Origin: Candidatus Hodarchaeota archaeon
Lineage (GTDB): Archaea > Asgardarchaeota > Heimdallarchaeia > Hodarchaeales > YT1-057
Reading direction: 5' to 3'
Assembly: GCA_016839955.1 (NCBI GenBank)
Contig: JAEOTI010000548.1
Coordinates: 1-5,511 of the forward strand
DNA length: 5,511 bases
Below are positions 1-5,455 of this stretch, piece by piece; position 1 is the first letter of the stretch, and each line of letters begins with the position of its first letter. The translations under genes and the position numbers were made by a program. The notes under the pieces are model-generated. The model saw only the letters and a program-made list of their open reading frames with translations, did not search any database and was not told where the DNA came from.

Positions 1-97
1 AAATAAACTGTCTTCTAATTAATGAATTAAACCCAAAAAACAATAGATGATTGACAAAAGAGTATCAAAGGTAATGAATTAATGAAATAAGGTATCT

Positions 98-1396
98 ATG
101 AGAAATTTATGGACAATATATACGAGTGAATTGTCAATGGTCCCACATAACTCTGTGAAATTACAAGAAGTCTACCAATTATTTGACAGAAGAGGCTTTC
201 AATCAGTTTTCCTCCTAATTTTCTTTTTCATAGGATTAGTATTTCGATTGGCCTCGGTTTTTTTTACAGAAGTTGAACCTGTGGATGCTACGGGTTACAT
301 CAATTTTGCTTTAGCAATTTTATCTATGGATCCTTCAAAGGTGACTTCTGCGCGTGAACCAGGCTTTTCAATTGTTTTAGCTCTTGTTTTCCTTTTTTTT
401 CCAAGTGATTATATGACATCGCGGATAACTACAGCAGTAATTGGCTCATTTTGTATTCCTATGACTTTTCTCACATCTAATTCATTAAGAAATAGACTAT
501 CTGAGGAAGGGACTGAAGTTAATATTCTACTTTCATATATTAGTTCCCTCTTAGTTGCTCTAAACCCTTACTTGATAATTGCTGACGGGAGAGGATTACG
601 AGAACCGATAACAGCATTAATTTTTTTAATTCTCTTGTATTTCATATTTACTTACCAAAGAAGACCAACCAGTAAAGGTATTGTAATTATAACTATTTTA
701 TGCATGATAACAATTTCAATAAAGTTCGAGCTACTTTTTATTATATCTAGCATTATTTTTTTAATGGCTTTTTATGATTTAAGTCATCGAGGCTATTCCA
801 AAGTTAAATGGAAGAGTTATATTCTTGTTACTGTAATCGTTCTACTAACATTCATTATCGAAAATACTTTAATGTCAATTTTATACGGGGGATTCATTTC
901 TGATTTAAGAGCATCGGTCTATTTTGAAAGAGAATTTGGTTATTACGAATCTGTAACCCTTGTTCAATACATATTTGATCATCATACTCCTACACAACTT
1001 TTTGCTGCGTTGTATCGTGGTGTTGAGAAATCATTAGAATTGCATCGCTGGATTTTTGGTGTTATTGGTTTCTGTCTAATATTAATCGGGTTTTTTTACC
1101 TATGTAGTAAAAATACCTATGAAATTCCTGTTTGTATTATTCTATCAATTGCGACTCAAGCATTTTTTATTCATGTCTGGGGGTGGGTTGTCTGTTGGCG
1201 TCTTTTTCTTCCCTACGCTCCCCTCGCATGTATTTGTATGAGTTATACTTTAATAATGGTTATCAAAGAAATTAGAGTTCAAATTACTCAAACTAAGGTT
1301 ATCAAAATTGACAAATACATTCTGGTTTTGTTGATCTTGGCATTCTTAGTTCTTTCATATAATCAAGAGGCTTTTAGATTAATTGAACAGCTTTGA
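98..1396 (+). CDS. Polytopic GT-C type glycosyltransferase-like membrane protein (GT39/PMT-like)
   Basis: A 432-residue integral membrane protein with roughly 9-11 hydrophobic segments (about 36-57, 90-102, 110-128, 143-163, 170-187, 195-225, 238-258, 318-336, 341-360, 368-388, 406-421). The plan matches GT-C enzymes of the GT39/PMT/ArnT group. A first helix is followed by an acidic loop ending in Asp and Tyr (E58, E60, D63, Y67), then REPGF at 86-90. GRGLREP lies at 164-170, and a late segment has R368 followed by LPYAPL, resembling the R-x-L-L-P-x-x-P pattern of the family. Such enzymes use polyprenyl-phosphate sugars and act on the outer face of the membrane. The donor and acceptor cannot be read from the sequence. 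ATG 98 is preceded by AAGG at 89-92. ATG 137 (residue 14), preceded by GAGTGA at 124-129, is an alternative start. Two nucleotide-sugar genes lie downstream. The family call is by overall pattern, not by a diagnostic motif. Confidence 0.72.
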   Translation: MRNLWTIYTSELSMVPHNSVKLQEVYQLFDRRGFQSVFLLIFFFIGLVFRLASVFFTEVEPVDATGYINFALAILSMDPSKVTSAREPGFSIVLALVFLFFPSDYMTSRITTAVIGSFCIPMTFLTSNSLRNRLSEEGTEVNILLSYISSLLVALNPYLIIADGRGLREPITALIFLILLYFIFTYQRRPTSKGIVIITILCMITISIKFELLFIISSIIFLMAFYDLSHRGYSKVKWKSYILVTVIVLLTFIIENTLMSILYGGFISDLRASVYFEREFGYYESVTLVQYIFDHHTPTQLFAALYRGVEKSLELHRWIFGVIGFCLILIGFFYLCSKNTYEIPVCIILSIATQAFFIHVWGWVVCWRLFLPYAPLACICMSYTLIMVIKEIRVQITQTKVIKIDKYILVLLILAFLVLSYNQEAFRLIEQL

Positions 1397-1453
1397 TGCT
1401 ATATAGATTATTTTAAAAGGAAGAAAACAAAGTAAGATTCCTAACCTCAGCGA

Positions 1454-1499
1454 TTTTTTTTGATAACATCGATAGGATTAAAATTGAATTGTTTTTTTT
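1454..1499 (+). terminator. Double T8 tract, archaeal-style terminator after the GT-C gene
   Basis: Two runs of eight T lie at 1454-1461 and 1492-1499, starting 58 bases after the stop of the membrane-protein gene. No GC-rich hairpin precedes them. Archaeal transcription can end at oligo-T tracts alone, so this would separate the upstream gene from the WD40 gene. The tracts are seen directly; their function is inferred. Confidence 0.5.
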
Positions 1500-1541
1500 C
1501 TTCATAAAACTGTTTTAATCACGTTGATTCTTGTGATGTTG

Positions 1542-1549
1542 CTTATAAG
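1542..1549 (+). promoter_or_regulatory. TATA-like box for the WD40 gene, inside the palindrome GCTTATAAGC
   Basis: CTTATAAG lies within the perfect 10-base palindrome GCTTATAAGC (1541-1550). It sits after the T tracts of the upstream gene and about 50 bases before the WD40 start codon. An archaeal TATA box places the start of transcription about 25 bases downstream, near 1570-1575, which would leave a leader of about 25 bases containing the ribosome site. No convincing purine-rich BRE is visible just upstream. Confidence 0.45.
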
Positions 1550-1585
1550 CAGTAGTAGAGTTAACATTTTTTGGAGAATAGGTTT

Positions 1586-1590
1586 GGAGG
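1586..1590 (+). promoter_or_regulatory. Ribosome binding site GGAGG for the WD40 gene
   Basis: GGAGG ends six bases before ATG 1597. It is the strongest Shine-Dalgarno match in the window and fixes this start. The N-terminal hydrophobic segment follows straight after the chosen Met, which agrees. Confidence 0.8.
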
Positions 1591-1596
1591 ATAAAA

Positions 1597-4182
1597 ATGG
1601 CTAAATACATTGGAATAATAATCAAAACCAAATCAATAATTATTATTTTCGTTTTAGTAATCGGAATAATTGGATTTTCGATAAGATGTAGAGGGGATTT
1701 CGCATCACGGAACAATTCAATTAGGAAACCAAATCTGAATCAGTTTAATGATCACGGGAAATTATCCTCAACGGAGGAATTTACTAATACAATTGATAAT
1801 CTTAACTTTAAACTTAATCAGAAAAATTTTAGGTTGAATCAACTGGTTCCACCAAATCCTACTTCGGAAATTGTTGGTAGACTAGTAGAACATAATAAAT
1901 CGGTAAGTGGGGTATCTTTCAGTCCAGATGGCAAGCTTATTGCGTCTTGTTCTTGGGATAGTTCAATTATACTGTGGAATATGACTACTAGAACTTCACT
2001 CTCAGGTTTAAAATTTGGAACTTCCATTGCTCACACAGTTGTTTTCAGTCCTTGTGGTTCTCTTCTTGCTGCTGGTTACGAGGATAAGACAATAAAACTA
2101 TGGGACTCTTTCGATGGAACACTGGTAGATACATTAAGTATAGAATCTGATACAGGTAATAATAGTGTTTGGAGCCTCGATTTTAGTCCTGATGGAATAA
2201 TTCTCGTTTCTGGATCTGAAGATTCAAAAATTCGACTCTGGAACATAACTGATAGAAGTTTGATAAAGACATTAGGAGGCCATTCTGGACCAGTCTATAG
2301 TGTAGCAGTCAGTCCTGATGGTCAGCTACTTGCTTCTGGATCTGAGGATACCACTATTCGATTATGGAACTTGACTGATGGCAGTCTGATGCGAACGTTG
2401 AATGGCCATTCTGGACCAGTCTATAGTGTAGCAGTCAGTCCTGATAGTCAGCTTCTTGCTTCTGGATCTGAGGATACTACCATCCGATTATGGAACTTGA
2501 CTGATACAACAATACTACAAACATTGACTAATCACTATAGGACTGTTTCGAGTGTTGTTTTCGGTTATAACAGTAAGCTTCTTGCTTCAGGGTCTTGGGA
2601 TGGCACTATTCGGATTTGGAATGTTACTAGTGGAACTTTGATATATACAAAGTTAAATCGAGCTAAATTGGTATATAGTGTAGCTTTCAGTCCTGATGGT
2701 CAGCTTCTTGCTTCTGGATCTAGTGACACTACTGTCCATTTGTGGAACATAGTCTTTATTACGTCAAGAAAAACCATAACAGGGCATTTCAATACAATTT
2801 CAAGTCTAGCTTTCAGTTCTGATGATCATTTTCTCGCTTCAGGATCACGAGATACTACTATTCAGTTGTGGGACGTCTCTTCGATGATTTTGAAGTGGTC
2901 CTTAACCAGTCATGATGACACAGTCTCTAGTATAGTTTTTAGTCCAGATGGTCAGCTTCTCGCTTCAGGCTCAAAAGATACCACTATTCGATTATGGAAT
3001 GTATCTAATGGAACTTTGATTAAAAACCTAACAGGACACACTGAAGGAATTTTATCTATAGCCTTTAGTCCTGATAGCCAGATTCTTGTCTCTGGTTCAA
3101 GAGATTCTGTTCGATTTTGGAACTTAACTGATGGTACATTATTACGTACGTTAACAGGACACTCTGATAATTGTTTTAGTCTTGCTTTTAGTCCTGATAT
3201 TCACTTTTATGCCACTGGTTCTATCGGAAGTCAAGATAATCTTCGATTATGGAACATGAGCGACGGTACCTTGATACGTACGATGACAGGTCACTCAAAT
3301 ACAGTTTCAGCTCTAGCTTTCAGTTCTTCTGGACAGGTTCTTGCTTCAGGTTCAACAGATGCCACAGTAATCTTATGGGATATTTCGGATGGTTCACTAA
3401 TTAACACTATGTATGGTCATTCTAATTGGATTTCTAGTCTATTCTTTTCTCCTACTGGGCATATGCTCGCTTCTGGATCTTGGGATAGTACAATTCGACT
3501 TTGGGATGTGGTTGATGGTACCCTTCTTTTTACATTAACCGAAATGTATTCCATGGTTGAAACACTTGCTTTCAGTCCTAATGGAAAGAATCTTGTTTCG
3601 GGTTTGACGGATGCTACTATCCAATTATATGATGCAACAGATTTAGACATGGATGGTATGCCTGATAGTTGGGAAAATACTCATAAACTCGATTTTACTA
3701 GTTTCTGGGATAAATTCAATGATTCTGATAATGATCGGTTAATTAACTCACTTGAATATCTATTTGGTACAAATCCACAAGATTCTGATACCGATAAAGA
3801 TCTTATACCAGATGGTTATGAATTTCTTAACAAATTAGATGGTTCAGCTAATGATGCATCCGAGGATAAGGATGGTGATACAATTCCCAACCTGTATGAA
3901 TACCAATACGGGTTGTGCGCCAGAATAAATGATGCTGATGCTGATAAAGACGGAGATGGTCTTAGCAATCTTCTGGAATATACATTGGGTACAAAAGCTA
4001 ATGAAACTGATACAGATCATGATGGTTTTCCTGATAACATAGAATATGATTCAGGAACAGATGGTTTAAATCCGTTAAGCAACCCATTGATCAATTTAGG
4101 CTTAATTATTATTATTTTTGGTGTGATCGTTATCCTAGGCACTTTTTCAATTAATATTTGGAGATTTAAGAGAAAGAAATGA
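1597..4182 (+). CDS. Surface-anchored protein with 14 WD40 repeats, TSP3-type calcium repeats and C-terminal membrane anchor
   Basis: This 861-residue protein starts with a basic then hydrophobic segment (K4, K10, K12; hydrophobic 13-29), a signal sequence or uncleaved anchor. A low-complexity Asn-rich linker follows (about 33-90). Fourteen WD40 repeats cover about 91-679; the blade-ending LWN/LWD-type motifs end at 128, 170, 216, 258, 300, 342, 384, 426, 468, 509, 553, 595, 637 and 679 (the last is LYD). Six DxDxDxxxxxxE motifs begin at 682, 709, 731, 757, 783 and 805, the pattern of thrombospondin type 3/bacterial TSP3 calcium-binding repeats. A hydrophobic helix (about 832-854) and RFKRKK end the chain, so the propellers should lie outside the cell. 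WD40 propellers bind proteins or peptides; the partner is unknown. Fifteen N-x-S/T sequons suggest N-glycosylation. It has its own TATA-like box and GGAGG site. A catalytic role is not evident. Confidence 0.9.
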   Translation: MAKYIGIIIKTKSIIIIFVLVIGIIGFSIRCRGDFASRNNSIRKPNLNQFNDHGKLSSTEEFTNTIDNLNFKLNQKNFRLNQLVPPNPTSEIVGRLVEHNKSVSGVSFSPDGKLIASCSWDSSIILWNMTTRTSLSGLKFGTSIAHTVVFSPCGSLLAAGYEDKTIKLWDSFDGTLVDTLSIESDTGNNSVWSLDFSPDGIILVSGSEDSKIRLWNITDRSLIKTLGGHSGPVYSVAVSPDGQLLASGSEDTTIRLWNLTDGSLMRTLNGHSGPVYSVAVSPDSQLLASGSEDTTIRLWNLTDTTILQTLTNHYRTVSSVVFGYNSKLLASGSWDGTIRIWNVTSGTLIYTKLNRAKLVYSVAFSPDGQLLASGSSDTTVHLWNIVFITSRKTITGHFNTISSLAFSSDDHFLASGSRDTTIQLWDVSSMILKWSLTSHDDTVSSIVFSPDGQLLASGSKDTTIRLWNVSNGTLIKNLTGHTEGILSIAFSPDSQILVSGSRDSVRFWNLTDGTLLRTLTGHSDNCFSLAFSPDIHFYATGSIGSQDNLRLWNMSDGTLIRTMTGHSNTVSALAFSSSGQVLASGSTDATVILWDISDGSLINTMYGHSNWISSLFFSPTGHMLASGSWDSTIRLWDVVDGTLLFTLTEMYSMVETLAFSPNGKNLVSGLTDATIQLYDATDLDMDGMPDSWENTHKLDFTSFWDKFNDSDNDRLINSLEYLFGTNPQDSDTDKDLIPDGYEFLNKLDGSANDASEDKDGDTIPNLYEYQYGLCARINDADADKDGDGLSNLLEYTLGTKANETDTDHDGFPDNIEYDSGTDGLNPLSNPLINLGLIIIIFGVIVILGTFSINIWRFKRKK
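1867..3633 (+). repeat. Fourteen tandem WD40 repeats, 126-nt period
   Basis: The coding repeats have the form [GH]...SxAFSPDxQLLASGSxDTTIRLWN. The His of the blade-start GH is at residues 229, 271 and 313, then the register passes through 355 (Arg), 397, 439 and 481, each exactly 42 residues apart. It is then broken by steps of 41 and 44 to 522 and 566, and resumes at 608. Blades 1-3 are more spaced and divergent, and blade 14 ends in LYD. A lone strand-d-like stretch (about 91-99) precedes blade 1, and blade 14 lacks its own strand d, as in circularly closed propellers. Fourteen blades fit two seven-bladed rings. Confidence 0.88.
2278..2505 (+). repeat. Near-identical adjacent WD40 blades 4 and 5
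   Basis: Bases 2278-2379 and 2404-2505 (34 codons each, offset 126) differ at five positions by my alignment. Four differences are synonymous and one changes Gly to Ser (GGT to AGT). All other blade pairs are far more diverged in DNA, although blade 7 (about 2680-2730) shares part of the same block. This points to a recent unequal exchange or gene conversion within the array. Confidence 0.85.
3640..4044 (+). repeat. Six TSP3-type Asp-rich calcium-binding repeats
   Basis: Twelve-residue DxDxDxxxxxxE motifs start at protein residues 682, 709, 731, 757, 783 and 805, with spacings of 27, 22, 26, 26 and 22. The first, fifth and last keep the classical Gly after the third Asp (DxDxDG); copies 2-4 have R, L or T there. 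Between several motifs sits an EYxxGT-type segment (YLFGTNP, YTLGTKA), typical of bacterial and archaeal TSP3 repeats. They probably form a calcium-stiffened stalk between the propellers and the membrane helix. Confidence 0.82.
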
Positions 4183-4224
4183 AAAACTTGATATTTACTC
4201 TATCCCTGATTAAAGAAGGTATAT

Positions 4225-4242
4225 CTTTTTATTTTGTATTTA
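4225..4242 (+). terminator. Weak T-rich terminator after the WD40 gene
   Basis: A T-rich stretch with a T5 and a T4 run and further short T runs starts about 43 bases after the WD40 stop. It is less clean than the T8 tracts upstream and has no hairpin. It could act as a partial archaeal terminator, or simply be AT-rich spacer. Confidence 0.25.
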
Positions 4243-4249
4243 ATAAAAA
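4239..4249 (+). promoter_or_regulatory. TATA-like element ahead of the epimerase gene
   Basis: TTTAATAAAAA resembles an archaeal TATA box. If used, transcription would begin near 4265-4272. That is downstream of the TTG at 4234 and upstream of the ribosome-site-like AAGGCGA at 4276, which supports starting the epimerase at TTG 4288. The region is AT-rich, so a chance match is quite possible. Confidence 0.3.
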
Positions 4250-4275
4250 CTTTAGAACTTTATGATACTCATTCC

Positions 4276-4282
4276 AAGGCGA
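4276..4282 (+). promoter_or_regulatory. Ribosome-site-like AAGGCGA deciding the epimerase start
   Basis: AAGGCGA lies five bases before TTG 4288. AGGCGAT would pair with the usual 16S 3' end (anti-SD of AGGTGAT) with one internal mismatch. The same heptamer at the same five-base spacing precedes ATG 5456 of the next gene, which strengthens the call. Confidence 0.5.
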
Positions 4283-4287
4283 TTGTA

Positions 4288-5262
4288 TTGGCTGATTCGG
4301 AACATATTTTGGTCTCTGGTGTAGCAGGTTTTATAGGATCTCATACTTGTGAAAAAATTCTCCAAGAAGGATACGATGTTATAGGAATAGACAATCTAAA
4401 CGATTACTATAATCCAAAATTAAAAGAAAATAACCTTAGTCTGCTTAAGAAATTTGACAATTTCCAGTTTCATGAGGTAGATATAAGGAATTTCGATGCT
4501 CTTGGTTCCATTCTCGATAATCTTAATATCAATACTATTATCCATCTTGCAGCACAGGCTGGTGTCAGATATAGTTTGAAAAATCCATTTATTTATCAAC
4601 AAGTGAATATTGGTGGAACATTGAACTTGCTTGAACTAACCAAGCAGCTAAACTGCAAGAATTTTATTTTCGGATCTTCTTCTTCTGTTTACGGAAATCA
4701 AAAGAAGGTTCCTTTTTCAGAAGAGGATCAAATAAATCATCCGATCTCTATTTATGCGGCTACAAAGCAAGCTGGAGAAGCTCTTTGCTATTCCTATCAT
4801 CATCTTTATGATATTAATGTAAATTGTTTGCGTTTTTTTACTGTCTATGGCCCAAGAGGCAGGCCAGACATGTCTCCACATATTTTTGCTACAAAATTAC
4901 TGAAACGAGAGACAATTACACTATTTGATGATCCTCAAGGCACGGTTACACGGGATTTCTCTTTTATATCCGATATTGTGGAAGGGATTGTAAGAACAAT
5001 CGATTTTCAACATGGTTTCGAAGTTTTCAATTTGGGTTTTGGTTCACCAATCAAGTTAAAAGAGTTTATTTCCATATTAGAAGATATTACTGAAATAACA
5101 GCTAAAATCGAGTATGCTGATCGCCAACTTGGAGATGTAGATACGACTCATGCCGATATTTCTAAAATAAAGAAATTTTTAGGATTTCAACCCAAAATTT
5201 CTGTTCAACAGGGTCTTGAAATTTACTTAGACTGGTTTAAAGAGTACTATGGCCTATTTTAA
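4288..5262 (+). CDS. NAD-dependent epimerase, probably UDP-glucuronate 4-epimerase
   Basis: An extended short-chain dehydrogenase/reductase of 324 residues from TTG 4288. It would use bound NAD to invert C4 of a UDP-sugar, most likely UDP-glucuronate to UDP-galacturonate, in the cytosol. Seen, numbered from TTG 4288: the Rossmann loop GVAGFIG (11-17); DNLNDYYN (35-42), characteristic of the glucuronate epimerase branch; HLAAQAGVRYS (86-96); SSSSVYG (130-136); the catalytic Tyr156 and Lys160 of YAATK; RFFTVYGPRGRPDM (182-195); RDFSFISDIVEG (222-233); and LGDVDTTHAD (281-290). Length is normal and the gene looks intact. There is no in-frame ATG before the Rossmann motif. The open frame extends to TTG 4234 (342 residues), but those 18 extra residues resemble no SDR N-terminus and lack a well-spaced ribosome site. 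A related 4-epimerase specificity (UDP-Glc or UDP-GlcNAc) cannot be excluded. Confidence 0.88.
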   Translation: MADSEHILVSGVAGFIGSHTCEKILQEGYDVIGIDNLNDYYNPKLKENNLSLLKKFDNFQFHEVDIRNFDALGSILDNLNINTIIHLAAQAGVRYSLKNPFIYQQVNIGGTLNLLELTKQLNCKNFIFGSSSSVYGNQKKVPFSEEDQINHPISIYAATKQAGEALCYSYHHLYDINVNCLRFFTVYGPRGRPDMSPHIFATKLLKRETITLFDDPQGTVTRDFSFISDIVEGIVRTIDFQHGFEVFNLGFGSPIKLKEFISILEDITEITAKIEYADRQLGDVDTTHADISKIKKFLGFQPKISVQQGLEIYLDWFKEYYGLF

Positions 5263-5301
5263 CGTAAGCAATATTAATAACGTCAATTAAGCCAGTAATC
5301 A

Positions 5302-5309
5302 TTATAAAT
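5302..5309 (+). promoter_or_regulatory. TATA-like box TTATAAAT
   Basis: This is a good match to the archaeal TATA consensus, 40 bases after the epimerase stop. It would serve the second SDR gene through a long leader, or a small non-coding transcript. Position alone does not decide this. Confidence 0.35.
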
Positions 5310-5443
5310 GAAGATTTAGAATCAAAAAGAAAAATAAAATCGTTAATTAGAAACATATTAAGGAGACTGAAGGCGAACTATTGATAGAGATCTGATAATA
5401 GATTAAAAAATTATTGTAAAGATTTCATCTCTTTCTATATGAT

Positions 5444-5450
5444 AAGGCGA
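5444..5450 (+). promoter_or_regulatory. Ribosome-site-like AAGGCGA for the partial SDR gene
   Basis: AAGGCGA ends five bases before ATG 5456, the same element and spacing as at the epimerase start (4276-4282). It supports ATG 5456 rather than the out-of-frame ATG at 5439, which stops after six codons. Confidence 0.5.
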
Positions 5451-5455
5451 GATAC

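Larger units (their letters stand above)
5263..5455 (+). other. Gene-free spacer with TATA-like box and possible leader structure
   Basis: No open frame of note lies in these 193 bases, and there is no T tract after the epimerase stop, so readthrough into the next gene is possible. TTATAAAT at 5302-5309 is close to the archaeal TATA consensus and would place a transcript start near 5330, giving a leader of about 125 bases. A stem can be drawn between 5383-5391 and 5427-5435 (eight of nine pairs), enclosing a weaker AT stem (5394-5399 with 5410-5415). A second copy of AAGGCGA sits at 5370-5376, ahead of a TTG that meets a stop after four codons. Confidence 0.35.

Noticed and set aside
20..82. 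Direct repeat TAATGAATTAA at 20-30 and 72-82
   Set aside because: Eleven bases of pure AT-rich sequence in an AT-rich leader; likely chance. No partner element or promoter signal goes with it.
1672..1692. Cys31 after the N-terminal hydrophobic segment as a lipoprotein site
   Set aside because: The preceding residues are Ser-Ile-Arg, which do not fit the lipobox (Leu-Ala/Ser-Gly/Ala-Cys).
1515..1715. Minus-strand frame of 66 codons over the WD40 start region
   Set aside because: It lies opposite the promoter and the hydrophobic N-terminal coding region. Its hydrophobic look is the complement of the Ile-rich segment. No ribosome site or family resemblance is visible.
1839..2027. Minus-strand frame of 62 codons inside the WD40 gene
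   Set aside because: Shadow of a clearly coding plus-strand repeat region; low complexity and no known motif.
1867..3633. CRISPR-like or non-coding tandem array
   Set aside because: The 126-base period is in frame, diverged at silent sites and encodes WD40 blades. There are no short identical repeats with unique spacers.
3417..3650. Minus-strand frame of 77 codons inside the WD40 gene
   Set aside because: Antisense of blades 13-14. Open frames opposite repetitive coding DNA are expected, and nothing supports expression.
3640..4044. Dockerin or EF-hand domain
   Set aside because: The Asp ladder lacks the flanking helices and paired 12-residue loop plan of EF-hands and dockerins. Six DxDxD copies with EYxxGT-type linkers fit TSP3 repeats better.
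4262..4324. ATG 4262 as a start for the epimerase
   Set aside because: It is in a different frame from the enzyme and reaches a stop after 20 codons, before the Rossmann motif would begin.
4420..4602. Minus-strand frame of 60 codons inside the epimerase gene
   Set aside because: Opposite conserved epimerase sequence; no independent signal.
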